The translations under genes were made by a program, and so were the position numbers. This document shows, piece after piece, positions 1 through 9,705 of a stretch of DNA of 39,048 nucleotides. The notes under the pieces are model-generated. The model searched no databases. It saw only the letters and a program-made list of their open reading frames with translations, and was not told the DNA's origin. Numbering within the stretch: the stretch's first letter is position 1; the number at the start of each line of letters is the position of its first letter. The stretch is from Arachnopeziza araneosa. Lineage: Eukaryota; Ascomycota; Leotiomycetes; Helotiales; Arachnopezizaceae. The DNA lies in the NCBI GenBank assembly GCA_003988855.1, contig QYAI01000226.1, positions 1-39,048 on the forward strand, read 5' to 3'.

Positions 1-2191
1 GCGCTGTGCCAGTAGCGGCGTCCCAGAGCCGCACCGTCTTGTCCCCGGATCCAGAGGCGACCTGCTTGCCGTCAGGGGAGAAGGCTACAGAGGTNACCTC
101 GGAAGAGTGGCCCTCGAGCGTCTGCAGCGCCGTACTCCAATGCGCTTGCACTCTAGGCTTTCTTTGGATCCAAGCGGGAATACAATTTTCAAATGTCTTT
201 TGAACAATGCTCTTTTCTGGGGCGAAGACAAGTGCTGAACAATATAATTGAAGGGGAACCTGTTCAATAACTAATCGATTGTATAAGGCAAATCGCTTTG
301 TATCATAGATAAATGCGTGTAAATTAGGACTTTTAGTAGCCTAAGGACAAGTTAGACTCTTATAAATAATAGACAGATAGCTTACCGAAACGTAAGCCTC
401 TAAGGACAATATTGCTTGAATTCCTTCTAAGGTCTTGCCCATCCACCCAAGCGCCTCAAGCCAGTGTAGTAGATGAGCTTGCAGAAATCGGTGGGCTTCC
501 TCGCCGTCGTAAGCCTGAGAGCCACTTTTTTGCAGATGCTGAACCCAGTAAAGGCATGCATATTGAACTTCGGGCGGAAGGTAGTTCTCAATCCAACTAC
601 TCTCGACTTGGCTAGCTTGATAACTAGGAGCATGTAATTCGCAAACATCCTTCTTAAGTGTCTGTGACATCAACTGTATACAGTATGTAACTAGTACTTT
701 ATGTGCCTTTTTCTCATCTACCCAGAAATCCCTACATCGTTCTTTATTAAGAAGGAAGTCGCGAAGTGAAGGATGGTGTAGGCGAATTGGGTAAGTCGGG
801 TTATCTGGAATATCAAGGATCGCATAAAGATCCTCAAACGTCTGGTTAACCTCTTCCTTTGAAAGGCGCAATAGCCTGCTTAGTGAAAGGGTAGGAAGAG
901 GTAAGAATAAGACTACTATACTTCCAATCGTATGCTTTAGTATATTATATGCCTCTTCTTTCTCTTCCTCCGAATAACTCGGGGAGATCGAATGCTTGAG
1001 AACAGCAAGGTAGATCTCATCGAGGTGCTTCTCTGGTGCGGTAATGGCGCCGCTACTGCCCTTGATAATTGTGTCCAGTCTCTTGCGTGCGAATCGCCCC
1101 TTTCCTTCACGAACAAAGCGACAAGCTGTTGCCGCCCAAATAAAGAGGCCACAAGCGTACAGAACCAGCTGTCTCAGAACTACTTCGCCTGGCCAGTCTG
1201 CTCCAAGAGTCCACTCCTGCCTGATTATCCCCAGATTATATTCCAGGAATAGCGAGATGTCATGGTCGATGATCGTAGACGGTACGTTGTGAAGTATAAA
1301 TTCTTGGTGTTCAGCTTGTGGGATATGATGATGTATGCCGTGCCGAATTGGAATTTCAGGTCTGCTGGTAAGAAAGACTCGAAGCCGTACCGTGGTCAAT
1401 GATCGAGCTTCAGCTAGGAGCTGTAGAATAATCCGGACATCTTTATCATCCCTACACTCATCAAGTGCATCGATGACAAGAATATAAGACTGACATGATT
1501 CGCTATGTAGATTCGATAGTGGACTGAGAATAAGCTGACGCCATTGCTCCGAGAGTGATAGGCTCGCAATATCTCTCTGCTTTGTAACGGCCTCACAGAT
1601 GTACTGTCGAAGAGATGGCACATTGAAAGTGAGCTGCACGGCAAGACTTGTGAAGAACTTGTCGGCATTGCTCACATCTCCGCCACCCCTTGAGAAGAAG
1701 AAGCTAGCTCCAAGACGCTTCTGCTCATTGTATCTATGGGCGATGGTACGGGAGATTGTTGACTTTCCTGTACCTGCTAAGCCATTTAACCAGAAGATGC
1801 CCCGCTCGTCTTGTTCATCAGCCCATGTATGTATCCGATGAAGAATATCGACACGGGTGTTGTGGAGGCAGAGAGGTTCGTCTTGTCTCTCGTACGAATT
1901 GAAGGGTGCTTGAGTAGCGTACGGCAAACGATAGATCGAGTTCTCTAATCATAGCTACCTGTTAGCTTCCTATCCTTCGACGGCTTCGCTGGCCCGCTCC
2001 CCACTCACGTGTACTCTATGTTGTATACCCAGGCTGGCGGACAAGAGCTAAAGGACACACTGACCAGGAACATTGATATCTCCGTAGATGTTACCCTGGA
2101 ATGCAAAGCCGCCATGGGCTGCTGCGGCATCACCGAAATGCTGTTCTAAAGCCGCACTTGAGGGGGCTCGTGCCGGTCCTGAAGCCTGCAT
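1..2191 (-). CDS. NACHT-WD40 NOD-like receptor (NWD type), 3' end off the window
   Basis: STAND-class receptor of the fungal NWD group; such proteins oligomerise on ligand and trigger an effector. Exons read 2191-2065, 1944-386 and 340 to the left edge; the introns (120 and 45 bp) keep phase. Exon 1 holds only a 42-residue N-terminus with an amyloid-like motif at residues 15-38. Exon 2 has the typical NWD lead-in (LPYATQAPFNSYERQ), Walker A GLAGTGKST near residue 97, Walker B ILVIDALDEC near 197, then a helical arm. Exon 3 enters the WD40 region (TLEGHSSEV, SVAFSPDGKQVASGSGDKT, VRLWD). An ambiguous base lies at 95 in the first WD repeat. The first ATG in frame is at 2191; the frame stays open to 2233 without another ATG. 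It is divergent from the effector gene at 2466. The NACHT part is intact; how many WD repeats follow cannot be seen. Confidence 0.9.
2078..2149 (-). other. Amyloid-signalling-like motif in the NLR N-terminus (single copy)
   Basis: Codons 15-38 of the NLR contain EQHFGDAAAAHGGFAFQG followed by NIYGD. This matches the two C-terminal repeats of the adjacent effector without gaps against repeat 2. It replaces the folded effector domain usually found in front of NACHT. Calling it an amyloid template is inference from the NWD2/HET-S precedent. Confidence 0.6.
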
Positions 2192-2465
2192 TGCTTCCTG
2201 GGTTTCCCGCAGGTGGCAAGGGCAGGAAGTCAAGCGGTACTAATTCGTGGTCTCCCTCGCTAGTCCGGAGGCCCTCGAAGTGATACGCGATGTCTGCAAG
2301 TGACGGGATATACTCGTATCGTTGGTGAATGTGGGGCTGCGGCTGGTTTCTGGTAATCCAGCCTGTTGCGGCCTGAGGTCGCAAATGGAGAACACCGTCT
2401 CCGCTCTAATTCCCGCGACGGGCAATGCACCCGAAATAAGTCTCTGCTTATCATTTCTGAGTCAA
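2192..2465. promoter_or_regulatory. Shared divergent promoter region of NLR and effector
   Basis: These 274 bp separate the two start codons of a head-to-head gene pair. I see no clear TATA box. The minus strand is open in one frame (2384-2130) but shows no recognisable protein, so an upstream NLR exon cannot be excluded. Confidence 0.45.
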
Positions 2466-3381
2466 ATGGATCCATTAAGCGTAACTGCTAGTGTTATTGG
2501 CATCGCGACTCTCGCGTGGCAAAGCTGCAAGGCCGCGTACGATCTCATCGATGGACTAACCGAGGCACCGAGGGCTATTGCCTACTCGAAGAAACTCTTT
2601 TCGGAAACGCAGAGTACGTTAGAGGGTCTGAAAGATACATTAACATCCGGACCCGAAGCATCCAGTATTCTGGATTCTGTCCTGCAGAAGATAAAGCTCG
2701 AGATCACTCTAAAGTCGACTCAAGGCGTCTGCGATGAATTTGGCGAGACAATTAAGGGTTTCACGAAACACTCGACAGATTTGAGGTTTAGCAACCGCGA
2801 TAGGCTAGCGGTCAACTTCCACGAGTCGAAGATCAGCAGGTTGAACCAACAGCTGGGTGAGTGCCAGAGCACAATATCACTCGCGCTGGTATCAATAAAC
2901 CTGTAAGTCCTGCACTCGATGACGCTATTCTCTTAACTTAACCGTTGATAGAATGGTTTCTAGCCGTGCATCAGACGATATCCAGCAACTCGATCGGCGT
3001 TTCACGGCCCAAGAGACGGCCCTGGCTAACCTGGAGAAGCAGCTCTGCGATAACCAGACAGCCTTGCAAGCAATTTCTTTGAATAGTGTGAGCAACGAGG
3101 CAGAGGGCAGCTGGTCCGCTGCCGAGCGAAACTCGAGTATTGCACTAGCCGCAAAACTCCGGGAAGTCTGCGGGGAGACTCTCTCGACCACCCGAGCAAA
3201 ACGCACCGGACAAAACTTTGGCGATATGACGGTAAACAAATCAATAGCATACCAAGGGATTGTCGGTACCGCACAAAGCGGGGTTGAGCAGTCGTTCGGG
3301 AAGTTGGCGGCTACAGATGGCAGTATAGCAGCTCAAGGCCAGATGGATGCGACTTCATTTGCTATGATGTTCAGGAGGTGA
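2466..3381 (+). CDS. Putative cell-death effector: fungal N-terminal helical domain plus two C-terminal amyloid-like repeats
   Basis: Exons 2466-2902 and 2952-3381 join in phase across a 49 bp intron (GTAAGT donor) and give 288 residues, close to the 289 of HET-s. The N-terminus MDPLSVTASVIGIATLAWQS is the hallmark start of the fungal helical domain found on STAND-associated proteins (Fungal_N/PigL_N type, similar in style to HeLo-like domains). A helical, coiled-coil-prone middle follows (about 20-215). The C-terminus carries two pseudo-repeats at residues 231-251 and 257-278, and the protein ends in FAMMFRR. The partner motif is in the divergent NLR. By analogy with HET-S the N-terminal domain would be the executor and the repeats the prion-like receiver; this is inferred. 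I see no signal peptide. The exact family of the N-terminal domain is uncertain. Confidence 0.75.
3205..3348 (+). repeat. Two amyloid-like pseudo-repeats in the effector C-terminus
   Basis: Repeat 1 reads GQNFGDMTVNKSIAYQG and repeat 2 reads EQSFGKLAATDGSIAAQG. The shared pattern is Q-x-F-G-[DK], an alternating small/polar stretch, then A-x-Q-G. The two FG positions are 26 residues apart. Repeat 2 aligns with the NLR copy without a gap; repeat 1 is one residue shorter. Confidence 0.6.
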
Positions 3382-3383
3382 CA

Positions 3384-4099
3384 GATGCTCTGCAGTGTCA
3401 GCCGCCTATGAGTCTGGAATACGGTGAGGTTGACGATTACGGTGTAACGAGTATAGTAGTCAAAGACAAAGTCGGCGACATGGAGCTGTTATTGAGGTAT
3501 GTAATTGGAGATATCAAGTGTAATGGTTCACGATTGCACGGTCAGAACACGTGAATGATGAATCTGTTATTTCAAGAAGGTAAAGCTGAAGAGCACCAAG
3601 CGCTTGAAGCTTTCTACATATACTCTTCGTACGAGAGGAACAGCCAACACTGTTCCTGTCGCACGGTCTTCCTTCAATAGTCAATCAATAGTCAATCAAT
3701 TCTGCTGATCTTATCCCTCCGATTGTCCGCCCCATCAGATGGCTGCTGATATCTTATTGGCCTACGATTGATGACTGGATTTCCTATCAGAATCGGTTGC
3801 GCCGGCGCGCGAAGGACAGGTGCCGAGATGACATCTGGTTGGGAATCGAAGCCATATTCGTAGAGATTACTGCCGAAGACTTCGATATCTGGTATCGACA
3901 TAGGCAAAACTTTGATGGAATCTATGAAAATTACGAGGAGAAGAGGTTAGAGTGGGAGAAGGAGTTAAGATCTTGGATTGGTGGTCAGGTTGAAAAGGTC
4001 CCTGAGGTGGAACTTCTTTTTCACCCTAATGCTGTTAGAGAAGTAGAAAGAAGGTTGATGATCAGCGGAATTATCCACAATCGATCCTCACTCATTTAA
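3384..4099 (+). pseudogene. Hypothetical gene fragment(s) without a start codon
   Basis: Two stretches look coding but cannot be joined into a gene with a start. The first (3384-3494, with PPMSLEYGEVDDYG and an acidic end at MELLLR) finishes at a good GTATGT donor. The second is open from about 3695 to 4099 with no ATG. It carries WLLISYWPTIDDWISYQ, then GIEAIFVEITAEDFDIWYRH and a charged tail, a composition typical of a real cytosolic fungal protein. I do not recognise a domain with certainty. It may be the 3' part of a gene truncated when the NLR/effector pair was assembled, or a gene with small exons I could not place. A short direct repeat (CAATAGTCAAT) lies at about 3676-3700. Confidence 0.35.
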
Positions 4100-4119
4100 G
4101 CCAGAAAGAATACAAAAGT

Positions 4120-4325
4120 GACCGTCTTCTTTTTTCTCTTCAGTGCCGGAAGCATGCATATCTCTTTCAATCTGCTTCTTTTACTTTCCTCATTCCCCTC
4201 AATTCCAACATAGAAACCCTTCCTCATCTATAAACGCCGCCGGGATTCTTCTTTTAGCCTTGAAATTACAATTATATACGAGAATACAGGTTCGTACAGG
4301 CATCTTAATAATATGTATTGCACCG
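4120..4325 (+). repeat. Copy A of a ~200 bp dispersed direct repeat
   Basis: This stretch matches 7006-7215 in the same orientation with substitutions and small indels. Shared landmarks are CAGTGCCGGAA, CATGCATATCTCTTTCAA, CATCTATAAACGC and GAATACAGGT. It has no convincing reading frame. The two copies bracket the broken protease gene. Confidence 0.75.
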
Positions 4326-4680
4326 CACGGAAAATGAGACGCCCAATGTCAAGCTTATTACCAGCACCAAAATCAATGGCGCGCGATCGCACTATAATGA
4401 AATGTTCGGTCCTGGTCGATCCATTTTTGCATTACTCGAGCGTCTCAAATATTTGTTTCTGTAGAAAATAAAATGAATTACTACTCAACTAGGCATAGAA
4501 GATGACTAGCTTAGGAGGAGGAAGAGGAGAGAGGATATAATAGGTAAGCATTTCTCCACGTATCAAATTGGGGTAGTACTCTCTCAGGCTTCAGTCCGAT
4601 GTCACTAGTATAAACCAGTCTCATCTTAACCATATCCCTCTAATCCTCTTCCTCCTCAGAGGCAGGAACCTAATGAGCCC
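4326..4680. other. Intergenic, no gene seen
   Basis: The stretch contains an AT-rich segment and a purine-rich run near 4515-4535. It lies just downstream of the minus-strand protease gene and probably includes its 3' region. Nothing else is recognised. Confidence 0.5.
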
Positions 4681-6254
4681 TTAGAGGATAGAGACCGTCA
4701 TCCCAAATCGATCCCCAAGCTCTTTGTTGATATCCTGTAATAACCACTCCATCGGCGTCATGTATGTAATGTCGCTCGTGTCACTGATTCCTGATCCCGA
4801 GGTCATAATTCCGCCAATACGACCCAATACGTCGAAGACCACTGAACCAGAGTCACCCTTCTTTGAGAATGGTGCATCTATTGACGAAAGCACACACCAT
4901 TCATGAGACATTACGTCCCCGCTCGCAAACCGTGTTCGTTTTACCGATTTCACTTCATTGGCAGTACCCAGGTCACTTCAGAAACGGAACCCCTCTTTCC
5001 CACTATCAGACAGTCATCACCGTCCACAAATCTCATCTTCGGATTCTTCATTTCTGAAACTGGGATGACGACTTGCTGCAGTTTTAAAGACTTGTCGGGT
5101 CCCATTTTCAAGTGATACCTAGGGTCTACGTTGATCTTCTTTCGGGTAACGTTAGAGATATCGCCGATGTAGACGATATTGGTCAAAGAATTGACGTTGA
5201 ACTTCTCGATGTCAAGCTCGATAAGAGCCCAATCTCTTAGCCACTTATCGGATTGCAACTCGCGTGGAGGTGAGAATAAGACATGCCCAATTAGTCGGTC
5301 GTCGTGAGCTTGGAAACTTTTGAAGAAAAGCTTCGTCTCGCGCAGGCTTTGAAGCGCTTCACTTGCTGTTGCGTTATCGTTTTGACGCTCCATTTCCCCA
5401 GACCAAATGCTGATATCCCGCTCTGTCCTTCTCTTTAACGAATTGAAAGTAGCGTCTCCAGGTTGGATTATCTTCAGCGGCCGTTGACCAGTTTTAGGCT
5501 TGGAACTATTGTGTAGGGAGGCATAGGCTTTGTCTTCGTCTTGTGAATCTGACCAGACGCAGTGATAGCAAGTCAAGCCGAAATATTTGTAGCCATTATT
5601 CTGCTTTAGATAGAGCCCCATACTGCCTTCCTTTCCGGGTTGATCGCAGCAAGAAATTGCCTGTCCTAGAGTTTGTGTAAAAGGTATGTGATATTCCTGG
5701 CAGGAATCTTGTGTTCCAAGGTTCAGGAGTCGAGGTCCGGTCAAGCTAAATAGTTCAGCCTCTCTGATCTCACACTCAACGTCGGTGATTTTGTAATGTC
5801 GTAACACGGCTCTGCAGCTCATAGCACATTGGTGGCCCCTTTCCCATGTCGTGGATCCAGGCTGAACCGACACCCAAAGAATTATTGGATGCCTAACTGG
5901 AACCCTATCTAGATGATCGTATCCAATGCGCACGACGTCAATGGTATTCCACTCTAGATCCCCCAATGTATTGATGATGTCCTTTATAACTTTGTCGTTG
6001 TACAGATCCACGATTGGGTGACGACCGACATGCTGGAGAACCTTCCGGATCTCATGCTGGTCTTCGAATATTCGCTGCCACTGAAAATCACTGCTTCTGG
6101 CTACCAGCTTTGGTCGTGAAGGTAGACCATTGTAGTAGGATGTCACTTCTTCTTCACTTGGTGGAGTTTTGTCTATGAATTCAGGTGCAGGAACTGCGTT
6201 CGATGGGGTGGATAGTTCTTCGTGCTCCGAAAGCAGTTTGTACGTAGCCGCCAT
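4681..6254 (-). pseudogene. Trypsin-like (chymotrypsin-fold) serine protease-like gene, frameshifted
   Basis: The ATG at 6254 opens 434 codons with GLPSRPKLVARSS near residue 44, a candidate catalytic His231 in LTCYHCV and Asp341 in RDWALIELD. The frame stops at 4950. In another frame 4975-4681 continues the same protein with FASGDVMSHEWC, KKGDSGSVVFD (nucleophile serine) and a C-terminal MEWLLQDI. The two frames overlap around 4955-4975, with no intron-sized gap, so one base appears lost near the CCCA run at 4967-4970. All three triad residues are conserved apart from this shift. It is therefore either a recent pseudogene or a sequencing indel. There is no signal peptide, so the ancestor was cytosolic. 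Proteins of this type accompany fungal NLR/HET loci, but the substrate is unknown. Confidence 0.75.
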
Positions 6255-6636
6255 CTTCTAATAATTAAATAAGTAAAACTCAGGTACTAGAATCTAGGAT
6301 ATGTCGCCATTTTGCTCGGTAAAGAATGCAGTGAATATGTACTGAAGAATGCTGGCGAATCATGGGTCGTTGTTTACCAAGGGTGTGACGTCACTCGCAT
6401 CTAACCGAGGTACGAGATAACCGCGATGCCGCACGTAGCACGTGACTGGATAACGTCAGGCAACCTCAGCTTTAAGCGCTTTAAGCGATTTGCGCCGATC
6501 GTGAATTTTGCCCGCCTCGAAAGTTCTGGATAGACAGATTTAAAAACACTTTTAATTGTCAAATCCGAGATTCAAAACACTTTTAACTGTCGCATGTCAA
6601 ACTTGACATTCAAAACGATTCCAAAAAGAAAGTCTT
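6255..6636. other. Intergenic region upstream of the protease gene
   Basis: The stretch includes TGACGTCAC near 6387, a CACGTGAC site near 6438 and an imperfect short tandem repeat (AAAACACTTTTAA twice, 6544-6590). No gene is seen. It presumably holds the promoter of the minus-strand protease gene. Confidence 0.4.
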
Positions 6637-6795
6637 GATGCATTCATCATCTCGCCAGCGTTACTGAAACGGGGCGATGTATGGGTGGGAAGGTGAAAAC
6701 GATCGACTACGCTCATGACAAAGTCATTCGTGCAATTAGCAAGCATGGATTTAGCTAGAGATGATTTTCAGGTTTGAATTTAGGGTTTTTTTTTG
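6637..6795 (+). pseudogene. Decayed 3' fragment of the coiled-coil gene found at 9.7-10.8 kb
   Basis: Nucleotides here align with about 10735-10890. Matching landmarks are ATCTCGCCAGCG with GTCTCGCCAACA, ACGGGGCGATG with ATGGGGCAATG, and AAGTCATTCGTGCA in both. The fragment reads AFIISPALLKRGD against AFIVSPTFLKWGN in the longer copy and soon hits a stop. Similarity continues into the 3' flank. It is a second, older copy of the same gene end. Confidence 0.65.
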
Positions 6796-6811
6796 GAATC
6801 TAAACAATTCT

Positions 6812-6905
6812 GTTGGTATAATCACGTGACATAATTGGTGCCTTATTAGTTAGGCAGCCAAGAACCCCATAAGAGTTCTTCGCTCGCACCCATTCTTCTT
6901 CTTCT
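6812..6905 (+). mobile_element. Fragment of a pogo-like DNA transposon (related to the right-edge element)
   Basis: The stretch matches 38948-39040. Shared blocks are GTTGGTA, AATCACGTG, TTAGT[TC]AGGCAGCCA and CCATAAGAGTTCT. In the right-edge copy these lie just inside an end beginning ACAGTAGAACCTGGATATAT, so this is probably the inner part of a terminus of the same family. No terminal inverted repeat survives here. Confidence 0.55.
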
Positions 6906-7005
6906 TAATACAACGATTACACAACAGACCCAAAGACTCACCGAATACGGATTCTCTACGTGATAGTAGGGAGCTAGTTATTCAGTAATCCGACAAATTC
7001 GAAAT

Positions 7006-7215
7006 GACGGTCTCTTTCTTCTCTTCATTCTCTTCAGTGCCGGAATCATGCATATCTCTTTCAACCTACTTGTTTACTTTCCTCACTCCCCTCTACCCTA
7101 ATATAACAAATCCCCTCATCTATAAACGCTGGCAGAATTTTCCTTTTGGTTTTTAAGCTGAGATTACATGTAAGAATACAGGTGTGTACAGGTGTCTTGA
7201 CAATATATACATGCG
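7006..7215 (+). repeat. Copy B of the ~200 bp dispersed direct repeat
   Basis: This is the second copy of the repeat at 4120-4325, in the same orientation, downstream of the receptor-like gene. Divergence is scattered substitutions and small indels, so the duplication is not recent. Confidence 0.75.
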
Positions 7216-7433
7216 TTGAAAAAGCAACTACGACCTCCTCTCCAACAGACCCAGTAGTCGATCCAAGGGATTCTCTACTTCTTCTTCTATGGTGCTTGCG
7301 CCGGCTACGAGCTCACCCCCCACGCCAACCTGGAAGTTTGGGCCAGTTTGAGGCAGGCTACTCCTTGATGCCCTCGGAGTTGGTGTTTCTGGCAACGATT
7401 TATTAGTAAAGTCCACCAACAGAATCCGAATTT

Positions 7434-9117
7434 TCACGAACCTCTTCTTGGTGATGGTAATCGCAAATCTCGGATCGAGTCACGTCCAGACCCAGTCGCT
7501 GGTACAAGATTTCTTCCCGGAACTTGGAATTTAGGTTTGGTATACAAGAGACCGAGATCCGCCATGTGACTGCTGTTGGCATCTGGAATAGCTGAGCTGT
7601 AAATCGGCTTTCCTCGCTTCACAAATGTCGTTGCGCGTGTTAGTTGTTTGTCTTCTTCCATCGTTCGACCGGCGAGATTCCCAGCTGGATAGCTGGGACC
7701 CATATCAAACATATTCTCTGCACTCCGATCGACAGGACCACCTGTGACAGCAAAGTCCCCGATTGTAAATCGTGTGGGATTTTGCTTTGTGGATTCGGCC
7801 TCCCGCTTCCTCTTTTTTTCTCCAGGGTAATACGTCGAAGTTCCATTGCTCTTCCATTCGCTTCGACCATCTGCCTCACTGCCTCTCTCTGCTCTGCCTC
7901 TTTTCTCTCTGCCTCCGCTCGATCAAGATCCCGTTTCCTGCTAAGGTCCTCCATTCGCACCTCTCTGGTTTCAACTCTTGGGATCCTATCACCGATCGGC
8001 GGAACTGGTCGTATGTATTCTTCATTTTGGGCTAATGTAGATGTGCTATTTCTAAAGATTGCTCGTATGGAGGTGGTGAAGGGATGCAGCGCCAGAATTT
8101 GGTGAGGGATGAGACAAACAAGCAACAGCAAACGCCGCAGAGAAAAACGCATCCAGCCAGTGCAATTACCACCGTGATCAGAATACTCGCCCCAAGTCCC
8201 AAGTGCAAGAAAGAGTAACTAATGGCGTGGAAAGAATGGACCCACCGTCACCACTATCGCCCCCATCGTCACTATTAGTTGGGGAGCTATACCCTGGTGA
8301 GGTTTCTGTTGTATACTGACAATCGCTGTCAGATGTCATAGTAACTGGCAGAGCAAAAACGGTGAGTGGCGTCCGAACTGCTAGTGGAATTGTGTTGATT
8401 ACAGTAGTAGAGATTAGACTCAGTGTACCATAACTGTTGCCGTCGTAGTCATCGCCGGCAGATATCTCACCCCAGGCTTTCAACACCATTGTTTGACCGA
8501 TTGTCACTGTTTTAAAGCACGAAAACTACCCGCTTGTATCTTCAAAAACATCTTTGTCCAAAAAATCCCCATTAGCATGGAGATTTTATCAAGAAGTTGG
8601 ATAAGATTGACGTACGGTGGACAACAATTGCTTCCATGTTAGTATTATAAGAGTTGGTACCAATCCATGAGGTAGCGGTGATGTATCCATTTGGGCATGC
8701 CGCAGGAGTTGTTTGACCATTTAAATAGTCGCTTTGGTAACAGGACGCCGCACGACCATAACTACTACTCGTAGTCGAATAGAGCTCATTAAAGTACGCA
8801 TACCAATTCTCATAAATGACATCTGAGGACCAAGCTTGGCAAGTAATTCTGTTGTCGTAATTGATGCAAGTCCCTCCTATGAGAACCGGGTGCGCTGTTG
8901 AACATGCTGCCGGCGGTGTGAAAATTGATATCGGTACCACATATGCAGTATGCTGAGAAGGTATGGTTGGAGTCGGGACTGTCAGTTGAGGTGGCATTGT
9001 TGACCACGAACTGGTGAGAATTGACTTTCGTCGATGACTGCACCAAATCGTCGAACCACATAGAATGGATTCATTGAAGATTCTAGGTTCCCACCAGAAG
9101 CCAGAGCGTATTCTCAT
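7434..9117 (-). pseudogene. Receptor-like single-pass membrane protein gene, with a frame break in its cytoplasmic tail
   Basis: Exons read 9117-8616, 8506-8293, 8218-8120 and from 8051; the intron at 8615-8507 has a perfect GTACGT donor and phase holds. The ectodomain is Ser/Thr-rich with cysteines and resembles the surface protein at the right edge (IFTPPAACST, YGRAASCYQSDY, TPAACPNGYITATSW). A hydrophobic segment (ASILITVVIALAGCVFLCGV) is followed by a charged Arg/Glu-rich tail. The tail frame breaks at the T7 run 7813-7819. The other frame then carries sensible sequence (NPTRFTIGDFAVTGG, SAENMFDMGPSYPAG) to a stop at 7434, so one base of homopolymer difference separates an intact from a broken gene. 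The third intron (8292-8219) is the least certain. No signal peptide is evident at this start. The ligand is unknown. Confidence 0.6.
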
Positions 9118-9135
9118 CCTCAAATTTGGGTGTGA

Positions 9136-9450
9136 TCAAAGATAGACAGCAATCATCCAGGAGATCAGCGCCAAGAGTTTCTCAGCCTCGAGTTTAGTGC
9201 CTGCAATAGAAACCCGATCAGTAATGAAGCCATTTTTGTGGTGCAGACAAAAGGACTATGGGCGGCCTCACCTGATTTCCATATCTGGAGCATCTCAGCA
9301 TTGTCACATATCTGGCGTCTCGCTATTTTGTTGAGATAAGCCATTGAGTTGCGATGATTTCTCGATGTAGTTGCTCAGCCCGGTCACAACCTCATAAACA
9401 AAATCCTCGGCGTTGATGGGCGTTGGAAATCTACTCGAGCTTGATTTCAT
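9136..9450 (-). pseudogene. Small hypothetical protein gene with a likely one-base frameshift
   Basis: The ATG at 9450 opens a frame with FPTPINAEDFVYEVVTGLSN and closes at a TGA near 9300. In an adjacent frame the same region continues as IARRQICDNAEMLQIWKSG. This crosses a 71 bp intron (9271-9201, GTGAGG...GCAG) in phase and ends EKLLALISWMIAVYL at 9136. The switch lies at a CAACAAAATAG run near 9325-9335. Both halves look like real protein, and joined they would give about 85 residues. An alternative is a 45-residue protein starting at an in-frame ATG in the second frame. The function is not recognised. Confidence 0.4.
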
Positions 9451-9705
9451 GTTGTAGTGGCTTCATGTCTTGTGAGAAATATTGACACAAAACAAGTAAT
9501 CTTAATCAGACGTCAAAGAAGAAGCACCGTAATCGAAACCTTGATCATCGCAAGATGGGAGAAGGGGGCAGCGAGATAACCCAGGTAACCAACACATGTT
9601 GTGCCTTTGATTAAGCCTGACTCTTGATAAACAGAATCGAGCCATCACCGCTCTACTTCCAGCCAAGTTCAAATTGAAACTCCGGAGCGGCCTTATGACA
9701 ATAGT

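Noticed and set aside
2130..2384. Minus-strand open frame upstream of the NLR start
   Set aside because: It begins without a supported start, has no known domain, overlaps the divergent promoter and cannot be joined in phase with certainty.
3350..3500. Readthrough extension of the effector past its stop at 3381
   Set aside because: The next coding-like stretch is in another frame and the only possible intron would be 18 bases; FAMMFRR is a sensible natural end.
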